Shown: positions 1 to 5,278 of the stretch, one piece after another
How the letters are laid out: every line of letters begins with the position of its first letter
How positions within the stretch are numbered: position 1 is the stretch's first letter
Source: Microcaldota archaeon
GTDB taxonomy: Archaea > Micrarchaeota > Micrarchaeia > Anstonellales > Bilamarchaeaceae
DNA length: 6,517 nucleotides
Direction of reading: 5' to 3'
Assembly: GCA_023247345.1 (NCBI GenBank)
Contig: JAHFGR010000071.1
Coordinates: 1-6,517, forward strand
Program-made: the position numbers and the translations under genes
The notes under the pieces: generated by a model
What the model was told of the DNA's origin: nothing
The model's input: the letters and a program-made list of their open reading frames with translations, nothing else
Database searches by the model: none

Positions 1-432
1 ATCACGCTCCCAACTATAAATAACTTGCTCACTAAATGGTTTATCTGGTTTTTCGTAAATTACTAGAGTTCCTGTTCGTACCCAAGCTCCGTAAAGTTGT
101 CTTAGTAATTTCATATCTTTAGTTTCTGTTAAAATTCTATCGTGAACAAAATTTGGGACAATGAGTTTTCCTTCTCTTTTGGCTAATGCTAAAGCTTCGA
201 AAAATGTTAAATCTCTATGAAATTCGATTATCTGGCTTACTGCCTCTGGCTTCATGCTTCTTAGCATTTCCCTTGCTCTTCTAGCTTGTTCTATGTAAGA
301 TTGGCCTGTAACATCTGGTTTTCTGACTTCATGACTATCAATTTGACCGTATCTTCTGAATCTGTTATCTGCTGCCGTAGCTGTTGGCATTATTAATTTT
401 CTAGTTTCTCTTCGGCTAGCTAAAGCTTGCAT
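1..432 (-). CDS. Hypothetical protein, 5' portion (runs off left edge)
   Basis: An open frame of exactly 144 codons runs from an ATG at 432-430 to the window edge without a stop, so the gene is cut at its C-terminus. I do not recognise the family and assign no function. The N-terminus is basic (begins MQALASRRETRKLIMP). Residues about 45-85 are charged and probably helical, followed by FHRDLTFFEALALAKREGK and then a segment that looks alpha/beta (LIVPNFVHDRIL, LVIYEKPDKPF). No signal peptide or membrane segment is visible in the part seen. The start is supported by a TATA-like box at 456-464, about 28 bases upstream, which would give a leaderless mRNA. The codon pattern (AGA, GAA, TTA) looks coding. 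It lies on the same strand as alaS, but a T-run and its own TATA box separate the two, so it is probably transcribed alone. Confidence 0.8.
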   Translation of the reverse strand, partial: MQALASRRETRKLIMPTATAADNRFRRYGQIDSHEVRKPDVTGQSYIEQARRAREMLRSMKPEAVSQIIEFHRDLTFFEALALAKREGKLIVPNFVHDRILTETKDMKLLRQLYGAWVRTGTLVIYEKPDKPFSEQVIYSWERD

Positions 433-455
433 GTTAAAATTTAAGGTTGAATGTG

Positions 456-464
456 TATTTAAAT
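456..464 (-). promoter_or_regulatory. TATA box of the left-edge gene
   Basis: The minus strand reads ATTTAAATA, centred about 28 bases upstream of the ATG at 432. This is the archaeal spacing that places transcription start almost on the start codon. No ribosome-binding site lies between box and ATG, consistent with a leaderless transcript. Inferred from sequence and spacing only. Confidence 0.55.
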
Positions 465-480
465 CTTTGTCTTACGGACC

Positions 481-487
481 AAAAAAA
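481..487 (-). terminator. U-tract terminator after alaS
   Basis: Immediately after the alaS stop codon (488-490) the minus strand has seven consecutive T. Archaeal RNA polymerase terminates at oligo-T stretches without needing a hairpin. It sits between alaS and the TATA box of the next gene, so it probably separates the two transcripts. Confidence 0.45.
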
Positions 488-3157
488 TTATAGACTAATG
501 ACTTCTACTTTTTTCACTTTTCCGCTTGCTAACTGTTCGCTTCCACCGCCATTGCCACCTAATTTATCTAAAACTTTCTTGAGTAATTCGTTCGCTTTAT
601 GCTTGCTTGCTTTGCCGCATGCGCAAACTACGCTTCCGTTTTTATTCATAAGAACTGCTGAACTATTTTCGCTTTCAGATATTTTACCTGCGACTTTTCT
701 AAGAGATGCATCATCAAGATCAAGAATCTTAACAACAATGCTGTTAGCTGCATGCTCAATTATGTCTTTTGCTTCCTCTTTGACAAGCTCGTCACTAAGA
801 GATTCAATTTTCTTGCGCTGTTCTTTCCATTCATTGAAAAATCTTTCAACTGCGCGCGGCAATTCACTTTCGCTAACACTAAGCTTGCCAGCTGCGTCTC
901 GAAGAACTGATTCTCTTTCTTGGATATATTTAATCGCAACGTCCCCACATTTATAAGTAAGCCGCTCTATCCCATCTTGAATGCTTTCCCTTTTAACCAG
1001 TTTAAAGCAGCCAATCTCTGCTGTGCTCTTAAGCATGTGATGCGTTCCGCCGCATGCTTCGCTGTCAACTTTGCCCATGCTAACTACTCGCAATTCTTTG
1101 CCTGGAACTGCACCACCTTGATAAAGAGTAAACCCATATTCCTGTTCTGCTTTTATGCGAGGCAAAATTTCAATTTTTATCGGCAGGTTACTATAGATAA
1201 ACTTATTTACCAAAAGTTCGATTTTATTAAGCTCTTCCTGTGTTATTTTTTTATAATGAGTAATGTCCAGATGTGCGCGCTCTTCGTCCTTGTGCGAACC
1301 GCCTTGCCATGCATGCTTACCCAAAACTGCACGGCATGCAGCTGTCACGAGATGCGTTACGCTATGGTGGCGTGTAATAATTTTTCTTCTTGCCAGATCA
1401 ACTTTTCCATGTACTTTTTGGCCTTTTTTAAATCTTGACACGTCTGCAATTTCATGGTACGCAATGCCTGCTTCTTTACCCACATATTTTACTTCTATAT
1501 CATTGAGCAAACCTTTGTCTGAAACCTGGCCACCACCTTCTGGATAAAATGCAGTTTTATCCAGCACAATATATTTTCCGCCTAGCACTGCCAATACGCT
1601 TGCATCAAATTCTTCCTTGTCAGTATAGTAAAGCTGTTCTGTTTTTGGCAATCCTGAAACATCAATTTTCTTTTCAAGTTTGGTTGCAACGTCCTCTTCT
1701 TTTTCTTTTACTAATTTATAGAAGTTGCCTGGCATTTCTACTTCAACATTATTTTGTTTTGCAATGTCGATAACTGACTCAGGTGGAATTCCATTGCTCT
1801 TGTACAGCGTTAGTAGTTCGCTTGCGGAGATTTTACTGCTTTTGGCCTTTTTAACTATGCTGGCTACAAGCATTGCTGCTTTTTCTTTTGTTGCAGAATA
1901 TTTTTTTCTTTCTTCATCAATAACTGCGAGCGTTGTTTCAACGCCGTCTTGTAAATGAGGAAAGACATAAGATAGATGCTTGGCATGACCACGTAAAATT
2001 TGTTCCATATTTAAATTTAGCTTAAACTCGTTTTCAAAACCAAACACGCGTCTTAGAATCATTCGTAGATTATAACCTCCGCCGGCATTGCTTGGAAGCA
2101 TTCCGTCTGTGACCGTGAATAGCAGAGTAAGCAAATGGTCTGCGCTTGCGTATAATGCTTGCAATGGCTCCAAGGTTTTGAACAGTTCTTCTTTACTTAT
2201 TCCGAGCATTTTCGCAACGCGTGCTTTTTCTGCTTCTAAATCTCCTACTTCATCTTCATTGAGCGAGCCGGAAATTTTTGCATATTTCAAGAATAAGTTG
2301 CGGTCGATTTCGATATCGTTCATTTTTTTCATTTGCGCAATTACATCGCCAAAAACTACTTCATAGCTCGTTGGATCGCCTGTTGTTATCCATGCAAGTC
2401 TGCTAAGACCGGCGCCCATATCAATTACTTTTGTCTTAAGCTCACGCTGGCCAGTATCAGTTACTTCGTATTGCATAAAAACGCAATTGCCCAACTCGAG
2501 ACCGCGGACAAAATATTCCATGCTTGGCCCGAAATTCCCTCCGCCGTTCCAAACATCCTCGATAAATACGAGCTCGCTTTCCGGAATACCCAATGCCTTC
2601 AAGTATGCGATATCATGCTCTATTGCCTCATTTTTCCAATAGAACAATCCGGTTTTTGGTGTGTTAAATGAAAGCTGGCCGACCATTACGAAATTCGTAT
2701 AATGTCTTCCGCTTACGCCTACGTTGCTTACATCGCCAAAGCGAATGCATGGTTGCGGGACAATAGCAGGATTCGCAGGTGCCTCAAGCTCGCCATTAAC
2801 CACATAAGGCTGGAAATCGTTTATGCTTGCGATTGTAAAATATAAATCGTCTCGCCATCTTGCGACAGTTGGATAAGGCTTGACATATCCATGCTTATGC
2901 GAGGTAAAATACTTTTCAATTACCTTCCATGTATCGATGTAGCCAAGCTTTTTCTTAACAGGTGTATCTCCTATAAATTGATAACCGATGCAGCCTGGAT
3001 CACCACATAGCTTGCGCTCCTCGATACTCCAAAAATTGCGCGAGCACTTCTCACACTTGCGACGCTTAAAGCTGCGCTTCTCCAAGCACTCGAGCTTGTA
3101 ATGTTTTTGCCATTCGCGAGTGAATTGTGCTCTAAGCTGGTCTTTGTCGACTTCCAT
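488..3157 (-). CDS. alaS: Alanyl-tRNA synthetase (archaeal type)
   Basis: Class II synthetase that charges tRNA-Ala with alanine in the cytoplasm and hydrolyses mischarged Ser/Gly-tRNA-Ala. With the ATG at 3157 the product is 889 aa, normal for archaeal AlaRS. Domains (residues from that ATG): N-terminal zinc knuckle with Cys 35, 38, 51, 56, typical of the archaeal form; class II motif 2 around R151 (GRHYTNFVM); motif 3 around 358-370 (GGGYNLRMILRR); editing domain with HSVTH at 598-602 and CGGTH at 702-706, the four zinc/editing residues; coiled segment about 770-800; C-terminal DHHA1/C-Ala domain ending in the glycine-rich stretch 867-872 (GGNGGG). All expected motifs are present and no frameshift is seen. 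A TTG three codons upstream (3166) could extend the frame, but the ATG fits the TATA box at 3187-3195 (leader of about 8 nt). The Fic gene lies 41 bases upstream on the same strand; no functional link is evident. Confidence 0.97.
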   Translation of the reverse strand: MEVDKDQLRAQFTREWQKHYKLECLEKRSFKRRKCEKCSRNFWSIEERKLCGDPGCIGYQFIGDTPVKKKLGYIDTWKVIEKYFTSHKHGYVKPYPTVARWRDDLYFTIASINDFQPYVVNGELEAPANPAIVPQPCIRFGDVSNVGVSGRHYTNFVMVGQLSFNTPKTGLFYWKNEAIEHDIAYLKALGIPESELVFIEDVWNGGGNFGPSMEYFVRGLELGNCVFMQYEVTDTGQRELKTKVIDMGAGLSRLAWITTGDPTSYEVVFGDVIAQMKKMNDIEIDRNLFLKYAKISGSLNEDEVGDLEAEKARVAKMLGISKEELFKTLEPLQALYASADHLLTLLFTVTDGMLPSNAGGGYNLRMILRRVFGFENEFKLNLNMEQILRGHAKHLSYVFPHLQDGVETTLAVIDEERKKYSATKEKAAMLVASIVKKAKSSKISASELLTLYKSNGIPPESVIDIAKQNNVEVEMPGNFYKLVKEKEEDVATKLEKKIDVSGLPKTEQLYYTDKEEFDASVLAVLGGKYIVLDKTAFYPEGGGQVSDKGLLNDIEVKYVGKEAGIAYHEIADVSRFKKGQKVHGKVDLARRKIITRHHSVTHLVTAACRAVLGKHAWQGGSHKDEERAHLDITHYKKITQEELNKIELLVNKFIYSNLPIKIEILPRIKAEQEYGFTLYQGGAVPGKELRVVSMGKVDSEACGGTHHMLKSTAEIGCFKLVKRESIQDGIERLTYKCGDVAIKYIQERESVLRDAAGKLSVSESELPRAVERFFNEWKEQRKKIESLSDELVKEEAKDIIEHAANSIVVKILDLDDASLRKVAGKISESENSSAVLMNKNGSVVCACGKASKHKANELLKKVLDKLGGNGGGSEQLASGKVKKVEVISL

Positions 3158-3186
3158 AAAACTCAACTAATAGATTAATCAGATTA

Positions 3187-3195
3187 TTATTTATA
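3187..3195 (-). promoter_or_regulatory. TATA box of alaS
   Basis: The minus strand reads TATAAATAA, preceded by AAAGG, immediately after the stop codon of the Fic gene and about 34 bases before the alaS ATG. This is a near-consensus archaeal TATA box. It suggests alaS has its own promoter and does not depend on read-through from the Fic gene. Confidence 0.65.
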
Positions 3196-3198
3196 CCT

Positions 3199-4152
3199 TT
3201 ATTTCAAATATTTCGCATATACTCTAAAGAATTTTTCATAGGTTTCTTTTAATCGATCGTATAAGAATCGCTCGAGTGCAGCTGTCCACCCATTATCAAA
3301 ATCTTCCAAAGCATTAAAGTAAGAAACTCTTTGTGTTTTTCTTATTATTAATGGTGGGTAACTACTATTTACTAGAATTATATTTATTAAAAAACGGCCC
3401 ACTCTGCCGTTCCCATCTTCAAAAGGATGTATACCTTCAAATTTTCCATGGAAACTGACTGCTAGCTGTAATGGATGCAGCTTCTTGGCTTTTTCTTCGG
3501 TCCGTTCTAATAGTTTTTTCATTTCTCCAGGTACTTCTTCTGGTGTTGTAGTAATTGTCTGCCTTCCCTGAATGTAGTTAGGCAGGGTTTTGTAGCCTTC
3601 TGGAATATCCATGTCTTTCACAAGCATTGAGTGCATTTTGAAGATGTCCTTTTCTCGAATATTAAATCTCTTTCTTAGAATCAGTTCTACTACTTCACGA
3701 GAGTTTCTTGTTTCGTAAATCTCCCTTAGGCTTTTTCCTTTAATAGTTGTATTCTCATGTATAACTATTGCGACATCTTTGAGCGTAAGCGAGTTGCCTT
3801 CTATTGCGTTTGATTCATAAGTAAAATTAACTGTAAATCTATCGAATAGGTCTTTTAGCTGGTTCGAAGAGAGTTTGGATAAGATCTTCCTATAGTGCAC
3901 TCGCATTTTTTCTATCTTCCTTAAAGCTTCTTTGTCTGGAAGTTTGAATGGTTCGTAATACTTTTGTGCATATTTAACAAACGCTTCTGCTTCTTTTTCA
4001 TCAAAAAAAGTCTCGAGCTCTGGATTTTTAGCTTCTGAAGGATTTTTGATAAGTTTGCTTATCTTTTTGACCTTACCGTCGGGTAATCTTACTGATCGAA
4101 CAGCGTATGTATAATACTTACCTCTTATTCTTTTTTTCGATATGTGGGTCAT
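3199..4152 (-). CDS. Fic domain protein (probable AMP transferase), class II self-inhibited
   Basis: Fic proteins usually transfer AMP from ATP to a hydroxyl on a target protein; the target here is unknown. From the ATG at 4152 the product is 317 aa. The core motif HPFEDGNGRVGR lies at residues 242-253 and has the catalytic His, the acidic residue, the Gly/Asn anion-binding loop and the final Arg, so the enzyme looks intact. An inhibitory-helix motif (S/T)xxxE(G/N) is present before the Fic core as SNAIEG, residues 114-119; its Glu normally blocks ATP binding (class II arrangement). Residues 1-40 are basic and beta-like, about 45-100 helical; I do not recognise this N-terminal part, which may bind DNA or a partner. 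A GTG at 4170 would add six residues, but the TATA box at 4174-4181 lies 25 bases from the ATG, and the GTG lies inside the promoter inverted repeat, so ATG is preferred. No antitoxin gene is adjacent, which fits self-inhibition. Confidence 0.93.
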   Translation of the reverse strand: MTHISKKRIRGKYYTYAVRSVRLPDGKVKKISKLIKNPSEAKNPELETFFDEKEAEAFVKYAQKYYEPFKLPDKEALRKIEKMRVHYRKILSKLSSNQLKDLFDRFTVNFTYESNAIEGNSLTLKDVAIVIHENTTIKGKSLREIYETRNSREVVELILRKRFNIREKDIFKMHSMLVKDMDIPEGYKTLPNYIQGRQTITTTPEEVPGEMKKLLERTEEKAKKLHPLQLAVSFHGKFEGIHPFEDGNGRVGRFLINIILVNSSYPPLIIRKTQRVSYFNALEDFDNGWTAALERFLYDRLKETYEKFFRVYAKYLK

Positions 4153-4161
4153 TATAGTATG

Positions 4162-4202
4162 TAACTCCACAGATATTTAAATCTTCTGCTTTTGTGGAGT
4201 TA
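4162..4202. promoter_or_regulatory. 9-bp inverted repeat flanking the Fic TATA box (operator-like)
   Basis: TAACTCCAC at 4162-4170 and its exact complement GTGGAGTTA at 4194-4202 are separated by 23 bases that contain the TATA box. One arm lies between TATA box and start codon, the other just upstream of the TATA/BRE region. A dimeric protein bound across both arms would block TBP/TFB. The regulator could be the Fic protein itself or an unlinked factor; that is inference. Confidence 0.5.
4174..4181 (-). promoter_or_regulatory. TATA box of the Fic gene
   Basis: The minus strand reads TTTAAATA (within ATTTAAATAT), centred about 25 bases from the ATG at 4152. This predicts a leaderless mRNA and argues for that ATG over the upstream GTG at 4170. 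Confidence 0.6.
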
Positions 4203-4207
4203 ACTAT

Positions 4208-4345
4208 TTATTTAGTATATTCTTTCTCCCTGCAATAAGCGATTGTTGCGTCATACAAGGTATTCAATATTTTAAAGGTATCTTCCAGAATTCGCATTCT
4301 AAGCTCGTGCACTTCTGACGGGAAGAGTGGGATTTTTTGCTGGAT
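4208..4345 (-). pseudogene. Possible small helical protein or C-terminal gene remnant
   Basis: Between stop codons at 4346-4348 and 4208-4210 an open frame of 45 codons translates to a protein-like, amphipathic helical sequence (for example SEVHELRMRILEDTFKILN, then LYDATIAYCREKEYTK before the stop). Possible starts are GTG at 4312 (34 aa) and ATG at 4297 (29 aa). The same frame upstream is broken by TAG and TAA codons, then reads YVRHILQEESN, so this may be the tail of a decayed gene. A TTTTAAAT stretch near 4345-4352 could be a TATA box for the GTG start. Too short to identify; a chance frame is not excluded. Confidence 0.25.
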
Positions 4346-4391
4346 TTAAAACTAGTTACTTTCTTCTTGAAGAATATGCCTCACGTATAGA

Positions 4392-4769
4392 TCAATTACA
4401 CAAATAAGGCCCACCATAGCCTCTTCTAATAGGTGTATTATTGGCGTTACATATTACAGTAGTAGAATAAGTGCCAGAACGTCTTACACCGCAGTCAGAG
4501 CTACCATTAGATAATAAGCAACATGCCGGATTTGCGACTCTGTCGTATGCATCATTAATGGGTAGACATTGGCGTGTGCGAACTGAAGTAATGGGTGTAA
4601 TTAAATTTCTATTAATATTTGAATTCCAATTATTAATTGAATTTGATCTGGTTACAAAATGTGCTCCAAATACAGAACTCATAATATAAAGAACAAAAAA
4701 CATTGCAACAATCAAAAAGGCCCCAAAGAATATGTGATACTTATCATCATTCTTAGAAATTTTAGGCAT
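4392..4769 (-). CDS. Small membrane-anchored protein with cysteine-containing outer domain
   Basis: 125 aa, family not recognised. Residues 1-10 are polar and basic, 11-34 form one hydrophobic segment (FFGAFLIVAMFFVLYIM), and the remaining 90 residues are polar, Asn/Ser/Thr/Arg-rich, with six Cys at 68, 83, 84, 93, 107 and 124. This is the layout of a signal-anchor protein with a small outer domain that could hold up to three disulfides. No class III (pilin) signal peptide or lipobox is seen. The ATG is supported by a TATA-like box about 25 bases upstream. The gene starts 43 bases past the tRNA 3' end on the same strand. A second exported Cys-rich protein is encoded on the other side of the tRNA, so both may act at the cell surface; that link is inference. 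Confidence 0.75.
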   Translation of the reverse strand: MPKISKNDDKYHIFFGAFLIVAMFFVLYIMSSVFGAHFVTRSNSINNWNSNINRNLITPITSVRTRQCLPINDAYDRVANPACCLLSNGSSDCGVRRSGTYSTTVICNANNTPIRRGYGGPYLCN

Positions 4770-4785
4770 TATGAGCTTATTGAAG

Positions 4786-4802
4786 TAAGATTTTTAATCT
4801 TA
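4786..4802. promoter_or_regulatory. Promoter of the small membrane protein, inside a 7-bp inverted repeat
   Basis: The minus strand contains TTAAAAATC (4789-4797), centred about 25 bases before the ATG at 4769, suitable for a leaderless TATA box. The same bases form a perfect inverted repeat, TAAGATT-TTT-AATCTTA. This could be an operator, or simply reflect AT-rich promoter composition. It lies about ten bases past the tRNA 3' end. Confidence 0.45.
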
Positions 4803-4805
4803 TCT

Positions 4806-4810
4806 AAAAA
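4806..4810 (-). terminator. Oligo-T stretch after the tRNA gene
   Basis: Two bases past the tRNA discriminator base the minus strand has TTTTT. Short T-runs are the usual archaeal tRNA termination signal. No CCA is encoded before it, so the CCA end would be added by the nucleotidyltransferase. Confidence 0.45.
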
Positions 4811-4825
4811 TTGGGCCCGTGGAGA

Positions 4826-5089
4826 GTTTCTACCAAGAGTATACTTATACGAAATCCAGTGACCATTGGTCACTAGCTCCCAAAGAGCCTCGCTCTTCAG
4901 GACAGCCGCAGCGGACAAAGATAATTCTTATGCGCGCTGCTTTAGAAATGAGACTCCGTCTGCTTTCGCAGACACCTCATTTCGGCAATTCATAAGTATA
5001 CTCTAAGATTCGTTTCCAAATAATAACCCACATTTTCTTTCGGGGTGAATGACTAAACCCATTTCTTTTCTAAAGAAAGGGGCTATGGC
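4826..5089 (-). other. 264-nt intron in the tRNA T loop (position 59/60)
   Basis: This segment interrupts the T loop between A59 (5090) and T60 (4825). Next to the junctions, T54-T55-C56 can pair with GAA at 4830-4828, leaving a three-base bulge A-C-T60 before the T stem. On the other side A58-A59-G form a bulge, and CCA (5088-5086) can pair with TGG (4835-4833). This resembles a relaxed bulge-helix-bulge with one G-A mismatch, the substrate of archaeal tRNA splicing endonuclease. A junction at 58/59 would give loop TTCGACT and is also possible. The interior is structured: perfect 13-bp stem 4992-5004/4836-4848; hairpin 4983-4976/4952-4945 capped by a GCGAAAGC tetraloop stem; stem 4940-4935/4913-4908; hairpins 4897-4883 and 4874-4858. 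No reading frame of note, no box C/D pair and no group I core motif was recognised. Confidence 0.8.
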
Positions 5090-5111
5090 TTCGAACTCCA
5101 GACTTCCGGCT

Positions 5112-5147
5112 AACTCAGTCGTACATATCCTGTATTAGAGGTGGACA
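5112..5147 (-). other. 36-nt canonical tRNA intron (position 37/38)
   Basis: The intron lies after A37 (5148) and before A38 (5111). A standard bulge-helix-bulge forms: central helix C32-U33-U34-A35 with UGAG (5117-5114), one G-U pair; 5' bulge U36-A37-U; 3' bulge U-U-A38; inner helix GUC (5146-5144) with GAC (5120-5118). This fixes both splice sites and hence the UAU anticodon. Confidence 0.88.
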
Positions 5148-5228
5148 TATAAGACCGGCGCTCTAACCAACTGAGCTACGGGCCCAAACACGCGACAGAC
5201 AATTTGTTACCGACTGAAGCATGTTCCA

Positions 5229-5237
5229 GATAAAATG
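5229..5237 (-). promoter_or_regulatory. Possible TATA box of the tRNA gene
   Basis: The minus strand reads CATTTTATC, about 48 bases upstream of the tRNA 5' end. That would give a leader of roughly 20 nt, to be removed by RNase P. It is the best AT-rich match in an otherwise mixed upstream sequence; the assignment is weak. Confidence 0.3.
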
Positions 5238-5250
5238 CTGTAGCGAACGT

Positions 5251-5258
5251 TTTTAATA
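5251..5258 (+). promoter_or_regulatory. TATA box of the surface repeat protein
   Basis: TTTTAATA is centred about 24 bases before the ATG at 5279, with no Shine-Dalgarno sequence between them. This predicts a leaderless mRNA and supports that start codon. It is arranged divergently with the tRNA promoter region. Confidence 0.55.
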
Positions 5259-5278
5259 GTTATTTTCGTTACCTTAAC

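Larger units (their letters stand above)
4812..5185 (-). tRNA. tRNA-Ile(UAU), interrupted by two introns
   Basis: Removing 5112-5147 and 4826-5089 leaves a 74-nt tRNA. Acceptor stem GGGCCCG (5185-5179) pairs perfectly with CGGGCCC (4819-4813). The D arm is GCTC/GAGC with loop AGTTGGTTA. Anticodon stem CCGGT/GCCGG (one G-U) carries loop CTTATAA, giving anticodon UAU at 5151-5149. The variable loop is AAGTC, and T stem TGGAG/CTCCA has loop TTCGAAT. G15-C48 is preserved, the discriminator A73 is at 4812, and CCA is not encoded. UAU would read the Ile codon AUA, a job most archaea give to an agmatidine-modified CAU tRNA. The T arm is complete only across the large insertion: the 5' half ends near 5090 and the 3' half begins near 4825. 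The pairing on both sides makes this hard to explain by chance. Confidence 0.92.

Noticed and set aside
447..2671. Several plus-strand open frames (447-956, 920-1438, 1263-1547, 1549-1773, 1725-1958, 2088-2366, 2333-2671) and a minus-strand frame at 760-948
   Set aside because: All lie inside alaS, which has every expected motif. Their translations are low-complexity and Ser/Leu/Phe/Cys-rich, as expected for antisense or shifted frames.
3158..3166. TTG start for alaS, three codons upstream
   Set aside because: The ATG at 3157 is a stronger start and fits the TATA box spacing.
4471..4862. Plus-strand frames at 4471-4689 and 4659-4862
   Set aside because: They are antisense to the small membrane protein, and the second also runs into the tRNA 3' end; no promoter or protein-like composition.
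4826..5089. Group I self-splicing intron as the explanation for the T-loop insertion
   Set aside because: A U before the 5' junction and a G before the 3' junction are possible only at T55/G4830, which would give a T loop without the invariant C56. The conserved P7/R and S sequences were not found. Kept only as a hypothesis about origin.
4826..5089. Box C/D or H/ACA guide RNA inside the intron
   Set aside because: A CTGA occurs near 4900 but no RTGATGA box C. The internal loop in the GNRA hairpin does not fit a kink-turn (GT where GA is needed).
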